A DNA stretch of 64,000 nt, from assembly GCF_050908995.1 (NCBI RefSeq), contig NC_135120.1:24069433-24133432 (forward strand), given 5' to 3'. Source of the stretch: Andrena cerasifolii. Taxonomy: Eukaryota; Arthropoda; Insecta; Hymenoptera; Andrenidae. The first letter of the stretch is position 1. Every line of letters begins with the position of its first letter. Position numbers and translations under genes: made by a program. This document shows, in pieces, positions 37,141 through 46,912 of this stretch. The notes beneath the pieces are model-generated. The model did not search any database and was not told the DNA's origin. It worked only from the letters and a program-made list of their open reading frames with translations.

Positions 37141-39038
37141 TCTACCATCAATTTACAAGTGCGAACGAAAATGGAATAGTATTCTTTGGTGTGCGGATAC
37201 GTTAATTAGTGATAATGACGGTAAACACTATTTCACTTTATTTTGCTTCCAAAGTACGTAACGTTCAACAAACACAAGGACATATAGTAGTCTCGTTGGC
37301 ATCGTTATCGTTTTCGTCTTGCTCAGCATGCCAGGTGCTTCGGTTGCTTAATCAGCACCAAAAATAAATTATCGATCGAGGGTCGATTATCGAAACTGTT
37401 TTCCTTTTCTCTAATTCCTATATTATTACTATGCTATTGAGAAAAATTGGAATCGTATTTATCACTTCATCTATGCAGGTTAGGACCGCAGGTTAGGTAC
37501 ATGTAACAACGTGTTAGGGGCGGAAATAACTTATGGGGTAGTTATTTTAGCGGTGGGGGAACGCCACACATGCGCAGGATGGCGCCGCGACGTGAACCAA
37601 TCAACGCCAAGGTGGGAAACGAAACGGCGCTACCGTCAAGTTAAATCAATTAGCCAAGGGAATCGGTTGTCAACGCTGATTGGCTGCGGCCTCATTTGAC
37701 TTGGCTAGTTAGCTTGGATTGGTGCTGACGTCGTTTCGTTTCCCATCGTTTCCCGAGGCGTTGATTGGTTCGACTTCGCGGCGCCATGGCCCGCGTGCGT
37801 GGCGTTCCTCCACCACTAAAATAACTATCCGATAAGTTATTTCCGCTCCACGCTACTACATACACACGGCTCAAACGATTGTGGCCGATCGAGTTTCGAT
37901 TGTGGGATATCTTACCATGGCTGGCCTTTTTTCGTCGTTAACATTCTACAATATTTCATGAGCATGGTTTAGGGCACTGACAAGTCACCGATTCTAGAGA
38001 CACTATAATCAGAGCCTGGCCACGAGAAGGCCACTTTTGATTGGCCCGCTATTTTTCGTCTATTCCCGCTGATTTTTAAATCTTTCAATTATACCAATCT
38101 TAATTGTAATACATTTTTGCAAAAGGGTGCTGTACATTCACCCATTTTGTATGAATCAATCGCAATTAGAATGTCTTTATATACCTACGTATATACCTAT
38201 TTACGTGAAATAAACAGAAGTAAAATACCGCCATAAACTCTTGTTGCGAGTTGCGATTCTCCCTCTAGCGACGTTTAGCGCAAGCTCTTGGAGCGCGAAA
38301 TTCGAACATTAAACAGTTAAGGATGAAGTTTATTACATTTGAAATTTGTCTTCGCCTCCTTCCATATCGCTCGAAACCAATGCATTGATTTAAAAAGAGA
38401 AACGACGAAGTTCCAAGGATAGACTACATAGGTAGCTACTGATTTTTACAAAGGTTCCTTGTCACACACGTGAATTCAGTTCGTTTTACTTAAACGAGCT
38501 GTTAAATAACAATATCCTACGCGTGAAATGAAATGTTATGAAAAGCAGAATTCTAAGTACATACATGGTATATAGTATATACATATCATGCATACAACAT
38601 TCGAATGACAAGTAGGCTGACAATAAGCGAAAAGGCTGATATGAAAAGACAATGAAGAAAAATAGATGATACTTTTTATTTCTTTGTATAACACTTATCG
38701 ATATAAAATGTAACACATGTAAAAACAACGTAACAATTAATTTGAAGAATAGTCCAGAAGGGTTAACAATTTTAGTGCTCGGTTTTCAATTCTGTTCAAC
38801 ATATACATATATGTATATGTACTATACGTTGAACGGGCGCAGTACTGCGACTTGGTGGCAGAAATAAAATGGGACCGAGGTGACCGATGAATTAATTATA
38901 AGTAGGGGCGCATTACCGTAAATGCTTCGGATGTATGTGCGTTAAAACGGCTAAAAAAATGTATTGCCCTACACTCGAGAACGAATAAGAGTTGGATTTT
39001 AGAAGGAAAAATAAGAGGAACGGGGGGAGAGTCAACGA
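37141..39038. promoter_or_regulatory. EFL1 upstream region and 3' region of the HSD17B12-like gene
   Basis: EFL1 transcription starts to the left here; the next gene to the right ends at 39039 on the same strand. It contains the palindromic element at 37517-37849 with CCAAT boxes, and an inverted repeat GTTCAAC...GTTGAAC around a TATACATATATGTATA palindrome (about 38794-38834). No exon recognised. Confidence 0.5.
37517..37849. mobile_element. Palindromic element with CCAAT boxes upstream of EFL1
   Basis: Arms of about 115-160 bp: GCGGAAATAACTTAT, TAGTTATTTTAG, GGAACGCCAC, ATGGCGCCGCG, AACCAATCAACGCC and GGGAAACGAAACG occur on the left and inverted on the right. Four CCAAT motifs in either orientation fall at 37597-37601, 37679-37683, 37718-37722 and 37764-37768, and a CRE half-like TGACGTC at 37726-37732. 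The ends (GGGGCGG / CCGCTCC) lack a clear target duplication. It could be a MITE, a promoter module, or both. Confidence 0.65.
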
Positions 39039-40932
39039 TTACTCGGCGTCAAAGACTTCGTTCTGTAGCGTGTCCACTAGATTATCTTTTGGTCTGTTAG
39101 CTTTTTTGTTCAATGCACGAGCCCTTATGTTGCACATAGTTTTAGTGATCAACCAAAGCGCACCTTTTTCACATACGCAACGTAATCCGCATACAACGGC
39201 GGTAAGTAAGAAGTGAGGTGGGTAGCCGGTTGTATAGGATTCGATACCAACCGTCTTCAACGACGCCTCCACGAATTTGTCTGGTGTTGGTGCCATCCAC
39301 GTTGCTTTCCTGGAAAACAGTGCGTATACATATGTAGATATGTATATGAATAAATAGAAAGCTCGAGCAGGTAAGTATGCGAACGGAAGGCCGTTAATCG
39401 AATTCGGTTGAACTTACTTGATCTTTGACATCTTGGTTGCCACCAATCCGGGAGTCACGCATTGAACGGTGACTCCGTTCGATTCGGCTTCCGCGGCTAA
39501 ATCATGGCTAAGTTTGCTCACATAGGCTTTGCTAGCGGCATAAACGGACAAGTAAGGACTCGGCATAGCCGCCAACGTCGAGCCGATATTTATTAAAACT
39601 CCTTTTCTTCGCTCGAACATTCCGGGGAGCAGAGCCCTTGCTACACCCGTCACGGCTGCAACGTTCAGCTGCAGGATTTTTGCTAAACACTCCTCCGATG
39701 TCTCGGTAAATAGATCTGGATGCTCGTAACTCGCCCCGGCATTGTTTACCGCAACCGCGATCTATGGAAAACGGATGGTTTTCTGTTTAATCGAATTTCA
39801 AGCATCAGGTGCCAAAGGAAATATCGCAAAAAACCCGCTAGACGTTATTAAAATTTCACTAATAACCCTACACCTATGCTTTTATAACAGGTAGCGAAGA
39901 TGCGTGGTAGATACTACATAATGTACATGCGCTGTCCACGCGGTGTAAATCGTGGTGCCGCGATTTACCTACAGGTACGATGTAGGTACGATTGCCAATT
40001 GAAGGGTATTCTCGTCTAGAGGGACGAGATCCTCTATTCTCTTTAGAGACGACCCACAAAAAATTACGGAATTTTTATATTTACTAACATTTCAGTAAGT
40101 TGTAAAAAAAAAATTTCTATCATATATAATAATAATTAATGGAGATATGGGTTTTTTCTCAAAACGGTGTTTCTCATGACGATACACACGATATCTCAAC
40201 TTCTAATGCACCAATCTGGTCCATCTTTTTCGTACACCTTCGGAAAACATAATTCTAGCCGGTAGCAGCATCAAGGCGAAATAGTTGTTTCTTCGTAAGT
40301 TTAAGGCCGTTTAAAGACAAACAAACACGGAGAAGATGAGTTTTAAATTCAAAGTCCCGCCATTTTGTGAAATTTTAATTTTTTTTTACCACACTCTTAC
40401 ACACTTTACGAGATGTCCCATGAAATGTTAATAAATACGCGTGGATAATGCTCACCGCCCTTAAAGAAAGGCAAAAAATTGGTCTTCTAGACGAGAATAC
40501 CCCCTTAAGTTAGACATCGGAAGGAAGAAATAGAAGTATAGGCATGTACGTATGTACCTCGAGTTCCTCGGTAGCTTTGGCGATTTTCGCATAAACTGCT
40601 TGGCCTTCGGTCAAATCAGCTTCCACGATTCGAACTTGGACCCCGTATTGCTGTTTGATTGTCGCTGCGACTTTTTCGAGTTTTGGCAAGGATCTCGAAA
40701 TCAATACAATGTCGAGCCCCTTTTTTGCGAGCTGCTCCGCATACGCTTTGCCGATACCACTGGTAGCGCCAGTAATTACTGCCCACCTACCCTGGGTGCT
40801 CAGGTCGATGCCCAATCCGAAACTTGGCGCGATCAATTTTTTCCATACGAGAACACCGACCCTTAATAAAATCCGCAGTCCGACCGCTGCCAATGCAACC
40901 AGAGATAGTTTTTCCCAACAAGTCAGCGTCAT
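39039..40932 (-). CDS. Very-long-chain 3-oxoacyl-CoA reductase, HSD17B12-like
   Basis: ER-membrane short-chain dehydrogenase that performs the NADPH-dependent reduction of 3-ketoacyl-CoA in fatty-acid elongation. Exons (minus): 40932-40558, 39761-39418 and 39309-39039, giving 329 residues, all phases closing. An N-terminal hydrophobic segment (LSLVALAAVGLRILLRVGVL) anchors it. Cofactor motif TGATSGIG, then VNNAGASY, catalytic Ser in INIGSTLAAMPSPYL, and the YxxxK site VYAASKAYV. The C-terminal exon (YPPHFLLTAVVCGL) is hydrophobic, as in the family. There is no evident dilysine retrieval signal at the C-terminus (ends EVFDAE). Intron 1 holds a TTAA-type MITE. Steroid activity cannot be inferred; the elongation role is the family default. 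Confidence 0.9.
40004..40504. mobile_element. TTAA-type MITE in HSD17B12-like intron
   Basis: A perfect 17-bp terminal inverted repeat, GGGTATTCTCGTCTAGA at 40004-40020 and TCTAGACGAGAATACCC at about 40485-40501. The right end is followed by CCC and TTAA (40505-40508); the left flank has TTGA at 40000-40003, a one-base variant. A TTAA target is typical of piggyBac-like elements. No coding capacity; internal sequence AT-rich. Confidence 0.7.
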
Positions 40933-42701
40933 CCTGAAACGATCCGAAATTCAACGGGTTATTCGGTCACTCGCCCGAAAGCGATCGGTTCGGCTCGGTT
41001 CGATTCCTTCGACTAGCCACGCGCCTCTATCAACGTCGTTTACGTCGTATGCCGATTTTCCCACTGCTCTTTTCCTACTTTTATCCTCTTTCGCCCTCCC
41101 CGTAGCTTGTGACCACGATAACACAATCGACCAGCTAACAATCAGCCAATAGGTGAGAATCGTCAGTCATACAGCTCGGGGTCGCGACTCGCGGCACTGG
41201 CCTTCAGTTGTCACGCTGATAAACAAAAATTCGCTTTTCGTCACGCGCAATATTTCTCACGCCCGGCTGCACTTTTAAATCTACTCGCGTAGACATATCT
41301 TACAATGAAGCTTGGACGTTGCAGCGATTCGGGTAATAGAAAATGTTCTTACGAGGTAGGTAGGTACATAAACTAGCGCATTAGAAATTCATACAACAGT
41401 CGAAGAGACCGCATCAGTGTCGCTCACCTGCAGTCGATGCCGCTGAGATTTCGTACTCGACCTTTGATTTCACGTGTTTCTCCTGAATACGATAGATACG
41501 GTGTCGTAACCATAAAACAATTACACTCATCAAAAAATTGATACAGATGCGGAGCGGCTAAAAGAGGAAGTGTCGGATAAGGTTCTGCCGCAGTCCTGTT
41601 GGCACTCAAATTCTAATTGTTTTCATTCGTTGAACCTTGATATTGGCACTGAAAGAGAAAAGCGAAACGATGCGCGAGCTACCGACACCGTTCAACGACA
41701 CCGACCACGAGTACGACTCAAACAAGACCGACGGAAAACGGATCGCGCACCAGCTTTCCGAAGATGAGCAGAGAGAAAGGGGAGAAGAGAGGAGAAAGAG
41801 AAAGCAGCGAGAATTGACGGAAGTGAGATACGATTTTGTACGTGGGACGAGTAAGCGAGAACACCAGATACCGAACAACGGTCGATGTTGGCGAGCGTTC
41901 TGGAGTTTGCGCGGACCGCGGATGCGAATACGAATTCACATTTGCGCGCTCATGAAACTCATGAACGCAAACGTGAACGTGCTGGTAAAGGTGGACGCGA
42001 GACGCGAGGCGCGCGACGCGCGAGCAATGTCAGGGCTAGGCTATCCCAGAAGAAAGTCGTCGATTCTAGCATTTCTCTCAACAGGGAGGGAGATCTCTCT
42101 CGCTCTCTCGGCGATTGACTTTTTCTTTGACACACTTTGCGATCCTCGTGTAGTAACACGTACCCTTTCCAAAAAGTAGACTGGCAGGTAATGTTTTGCT
42201 CCAGGCGAACATGCCTCCAACGTAAAATGTGTTAACGTAAAAATTCTTGACGGTGGTCTGTAAGTTGATTAATTCTGTCCCTAAATGATTGTTGAAAGAT
42301 TCGTTACATGCATAAGTACATGGTTACAAGTAGTAAGTATGTGTAACAAACTATTGATACATTTTCTCCTTCTTCTCGGTATCAGAACTGGGTGTCTCAA
42401 CTGCCTGATTTTATAGCATCGATCACAAGTAGGTTAGCGTGTATATGTATATATATATAGTCTTGAACGATGAACTTGAAAGTTGGAAATGTTCGTCAGC
42501 TCCGACAAATATCGAGTGAGGTCGTAGAATTTTTTTTACGTTTGCATATAGATACGTATGTATGTATGTAGTGCGCTTTGATTACCATTCTTAAATACCT
42601 GTAATACATGAAAGAAACAGTGAATAAGTTTAAACATTTATAGAATAATATCTAATAAAATAGACGGTTTGGCTTACGGTGGTTCTAGATGGGGCCTTAT
42701 T
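40933..42701. promoter_or_regulatory. Upstream region of HSD17B12-like gene and 3' region of the acidic-protein gene
   Basis: The promoter of the minus-strand reductase should lie just right of 40932. A plus-strand frame of 180 codons (41637-42179) is Arg/Glu-rich with no family resemblance, no splice context and purine-biased sequence, and is not called as a gene. Nothing else recognised. Confidence 0.45.
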
Positions 42702-45701
42702 TCAGGCGTGCAAGTCCGTAGCGTGAATCAGCTGTTCGGATGTAGCAGAATTTGCTCGAATAGTGCCTGTTTTGACAACGCGTCGGCCGAGCATCATTGT
42801 AACATTACGATGCGCTTGATGCATAGTTTGCAAATGGAATCGTCTCCAAAGTAAGGCTCCGGTGTCCACGGATTTTGTCCAATCTTGCCATTCTCCACGA
42901 GTAATCTGTGCGCTTTCCATTTCAAAGATCTTCTCGATCACGCCCCGCAGCCACGTATTCCAATCTATGGCTGCGTCGCTGATATGCGTTAGCCATTTGG
43001 TCCAATCTCTGATTTCTTTCGATTCCACCATTGGCAAATAACGTTCCATGAATGCGATCTGCGATTTACTCAGAACTGACCTTAACCAATTAGCAATCTT
43101 TCCACACACCACGTCCATAATGTCCTTCAGTTCCTCCGTTAGCAGCTCTGAATTCTCCAACACCACGATGTTGCTTAACTTTTCGTAAATCACGCGATGT
43201 ATGCCGTTCGTTATTGGATCTTCGCCTGTATTCTCTGGCGCATCCTCAACCATGTTGTAAACGGTATCGATAATTTTGCCGAATGTAAGAAAAGGGAGGT
43301 CGGATTTAAACAATTCTTCCAAATCCTTGGTAACGGTTTTATCCATTGCCATTGCTCTTTCACGATCAGAGGGAACTTTTTCCGCCTTTTGTCTCTCTTC
43401 TTCCATTTCCTTTGTTCCGTCCGACTCTTCCTCCTCCGCATCTTTCTCTAACGGTCCTTTAATTCCTTCCTCCTCTACCGTCTGCACCTCTACTTTACTA
43501 TCATCTTCCATTCTCCGTTGCTCGTCTTCTCGGACACCCTCGGTTTCTTCGGCCGTTGGCTCTATCGATGCTTGATCGATTTGAGCTTCCACTGCCGTTA
43601 CCTCTTCCGGTTTGCCTTCTTGCTCTGGCTCCACTTCCGTTCCCACTTCCAACTGCATTTCCACCTGCGCTGCCACCTCCGATTTCGCCGGTTCTTCCTC
43701 CGCTTCTGCTTCCACTTTTTCGTCCTCTAGATCCACTTGTGTGTCGGTCTCCGCTTCCGCTGTCTTTGCATCCACTCCCCCTTCCGCTTCCGCTTCTGCT
43801 TCCACTTCCGCTTCCGCTTCCACTTGCGCTTCCGCCTCCGTTGCTTCCACGTCATCGTCCTTTACAGTTAAATCTTCTTCTTCGTCGATCTCCTCCGCAT
43901 CATCCGTTTTCTCCGTTTCATCTTCTCTTTCTCCTTCCATATCCGCTTCCAGATCCCTGACTTTGTCCTCTGCCTCTGCCTCTGCCTCCGCCTCTGCCTC
44001 TGCCTCTGCCTCTGCCTCTGCCTCTGCCTCTGCCTCTGCCTCTGCCTCTGTCTCTGTCTCTGCCTCTGCCTCTGCCTCTGCCTCTGCCTCTGCCTCTGCC
44101 TCTGCCTCTGCCTCTGCCTCTGCCTCTGCCTCTGCCTCTGCCTCTGCCTCTTCCTCTTCCTCTTCCTCTTCCTCTTCCTCTTCCTCTTCCAGTCTCTCTC
44201 TCCGTTCCGTGTCCTCGTCCTCGTCATCGTCATCATCATCTTCTTCCTCGTCTGCTTTGATCTCGCCTTCCTTTCTCTTGCACCGGTCCGTAAGCTTCTT
44301 CTCCTGATCTTGCGCAACTTCCGACAACACTCCGGTTACCCAGCAAGCTATCAGGTCGGCAAAGAAGCGAATTTGTTGGGATTTACGATCTTCGTCCTGG
44401 GGGAGTGTATACTCCAGAATATCTACTAGACGCCTGACTATCACTTCCGAAACATCTTTCAATTCCGACTTGGGGATCGGGCACTTCCACTGTAGAATAC
44501 TTTTAACGAAACGCTCGGCCATAAGATACTGGCAAGAGACTGAATCCTTATCGAACGATCCCGTTCCGCTGACAGTACCTAGTAGACTCGGTTTCTTCAA
44601 TTTACTTGTCTCTTTGTACCGCCATTGGCCCTTTTTCTCTCGCTTCTTCTTGCCAAATTTCTTCTTACGCGAAAGGGTGGAAGCTTGCCTGAAAGAATAT
44701 TTTAATACTCGATCACCTTCGGAATAACAGAGCGTAGGTATGTATTTCCAAGTACTCGAACAGATATAGAAATTCATCTTAGATAGGCACTATAAATTAA
44801 TCATTTTTTAACTAACAACGTTTGTTTCTCTACCTATTTCTTTTTAATACCCTCTTATAGATATTTATGTGTGTACCCATGTTCTTTCCCAAGAATCCCA
44901 ATGTAAAAGGATTCGAGAAGTAAGGACGGTGGGAGGAGAAGAATCGTTTGAGCGATTTATACGTTACTCGGGAGTTAAGCAGGTTTCATTCTCCAAAGTT
45001 TTAACGAGATTGTCCAAAAGTGCCGGTGGTAAAATATGCGCGCCCGATTTTAAGGTCATTAACATTCGTTGTCTCGGTGGTTGGGCCAGTTCCTTGATTC
45101 GGTGTGATACGGGTTTTAATTTTTTCAGAACTGTTTTTTTATGGCAATCCGGCGGACATCTCCGACTGTATGAAAACATTAAGAAAACCGATAAATCCGT
45201 AAAAAGAATTTTATCGTTGGAAAATCTAAAGTTATTGTCAGCTCGACTATCACCTTGGCGTCGCTAACATTTTTATGTAATCTGTTTTCGTCAAACAATG
45301 TCTAGGCAAGATGCCTAATTTCGGAAAGGTACATGGTTCCCCAACTACTGAAACCTTTACGAATCTTTCTGTCTTCTGTCTCCTTCCTCTTTGCTTCTGA
45401 CAACAACTTCCATCCGACTTTCCTCTCTATCGCCGAGAAGAGAAAGACTCTTTTACAAAATCCTACCTATTCTTAATGCTTCAAGTCATTTTAACAAGAA
45501 TAAAAATCATGAGAAGAGAAGAAGGAGAGAAGATGCCTTAGATTTCTTTGAAGGTGCCTCGTCACAGTGTTCCCATCTTTTTTTCTTTTCCTCTACTCGC
45601 GGATATCCTTCGAATGTATCATCTTTTAAGCCTTTATTTATCGCACGCTCGACAGACGTAGCCCGTTTAACGTCTTCAGGAGCGTCGTCATTTTTGTCCA
45701 T
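42702..45701 (-). CDS. Unrecognised acidic protein with Glu-Ala dipeptide tract
   Basis: I do not recognise this gene. The best model (minus) is 45701-45597, 45263-44968 and 44688-42702, 795 residues. The last two exons join in frame (CLTPE|QASTLSRKKK) across a GTAACG donor and a TTTCAG acceptor; the first exon and its donor (CGA|GTAGAG) are less sure. Layout: a basic N-terminal part (KKTVLKKLKPVSHR; KKKFGKKKREKKG), a helical region MAERFVKSILQWKCPIPKSE with a hydrophobic FFADLIACWVTGVL, a long acidic region with about 14 Glu, then about 35 Glu-Ala repeats encoded by GCAGAG hexamers, more acidic low complexity, then a folded-looking C-terminal 200 residues (GIHRVIYEKLSNIVVLENSE; VVCGKIANWLRSVLSKSQIA; WTKWLTHISDAAIDWNTWLR). 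The two helical regions look distantly alike. No signal peptide. Confidence 0.6.
43967..44152 (-). repeat. GCAGAG hexanucleotide tract coding Glu-Ala
   Basis: About 30 tandem hexamers (CTCTGC on the plus strand) in frame in the acidic-protein gene, with two GTCTCT variants giving Glu-Thr, followed by a (CTCTTC)n run giving poly-Glu. Both other frames stay open, which explains the long Ser-Ala and Arg-Gln shadow frames. Confidence 0.92.
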
Positions 45702-46912
45702 TATAATTATTAATTTTCCCTACGAAGAAAAATCACGGGAAAAAAGTTTCTTGGATTATTTCTAAGATAATTTAATTTTATTCCTTTCTGCTTCTCTCAT
45801 CGATATTCTTCAAAAGCCGAAATATGCCAATCGGAGTTTCTATTTTTCGGGTTTTTTTTTCTTTTTCTCTTTTTTGTTTGTTTGTTTATCTGTCTTGGGT
45901 AGAATTGTATTTTTTCTTTTAAAGGACGGAGAAGATGTGTGTGCGGAGTGTGACTATTGTACTTGAAAATTTGTCTTCACATTTTGCTTAAGGTCGTATG
46001 AATAATACGAACTGTTGATAGGTTAGGATTAGAGAAATCTGTTTTGTTTCTGAGAGTTTATTTTTTATTTTTAATCGAGAAATCGTGCTCGATACATCTC
46101 GCATTTCATGAGTGTATTAAGTATACTCAACAATCTCTACACACACGTGTTGGTATATATAACTATGTAGATGGACATATGCGAAGCGTATCGGCAGTGT
46201 AAAATCACCGAAATCAGTGAACCGAGCGAATTGCTATACATACATACACCTACAGTTTTTCACAACTTGTAACAGTGAATAGTCCAGAAATTGTAGAAGA
46301 AAAGAGAAAGAAAAGCTGTGATTTCGATTGATTTTCGGAGAAGATTGAGAAGCTATGGTGGCGTGTGGTGGCGTCTGACGTCTGGCGTCTAGCCGGTCTA
46401 GCCACCGGCCACTGGCCACTAAATGGAATAACTTGTATCCAGCAGAGAGTGGATTGCTCCAACAGCAGATTTTACAAGCTGCTAAAAGATGGCGGCAGCT
46501 TCGGTATCGGTGCTCGACACCGATAGCTGCTCCGTTTACTAATCGATCATTCCAGGTGTCGGGTGTCGGGAGTTGGTGCAAGTAGATGCAAGTAGGTGCG
46601 AGTAGATGCAAGTAGGTGCAAGTTGGTGTGCCTATTTGAGAGGACGTATACTGTGCGAGGACACTTGGGAGTAAAAGAAGAGTTTCTAAGATATGCAGGT
46701 GTGCGAAAATAACTGTTGCTCCTGCATACGCGGTCCGTGATACAGGTGTATTCGTGCGAGATGCTGCCTGACATTGTGCCGTAAAAAATGTCGAGAAGCA
46801 ACGGCGAGTTGACGAAACAGAGCACCGTTTAAAACGTCCATCGATATCCTTTCGCTGTCTGTTGCTGCACCGTGCCGAGTGATTACGATTATGATGAGAT
46901 AACGAACGCAGA
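45702..46912. promoter_or_regulatory. Divergent region between acidic-protein gene and VWC membrane protein
   Basis: The genes on either side are transcribed away from each other, so both promoters lie here. A 10-bp minisatellite (AGTAGGTGCA/AGTAGATGCA, about 46572-46628) is present. No other element identified. Confidence 0.45.

Noticed and set aside
40985..41020. GGTTCGATTCC string resembling a tRNA T-loop
   Set aside because: No matching acceptor stem, D-arm or anticodon arm in the surrounding 80 bases.
41637..42179. 180-codon plus-strand frame rich in Arg and Glu
   Set aside because: Purine-biased upstream DNA leaves frames open by chance; no family resemblance or exon partners.
43612..44317. 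Long Ser-Ala, Leu-Pro and Arg-Gln frames over the hexamer repeat
   Set aside because: All six frames stay open across a hexanucleotide repeat; the Glu-Ala frame alone continues into non-repetitive conserved-looking sequence at both ends.
44869..45267. 132-codon plus-strand frame
   Set aside because: Antisense to the second exon of the acidic-protein gene, whose splice phases fit the minus strand.
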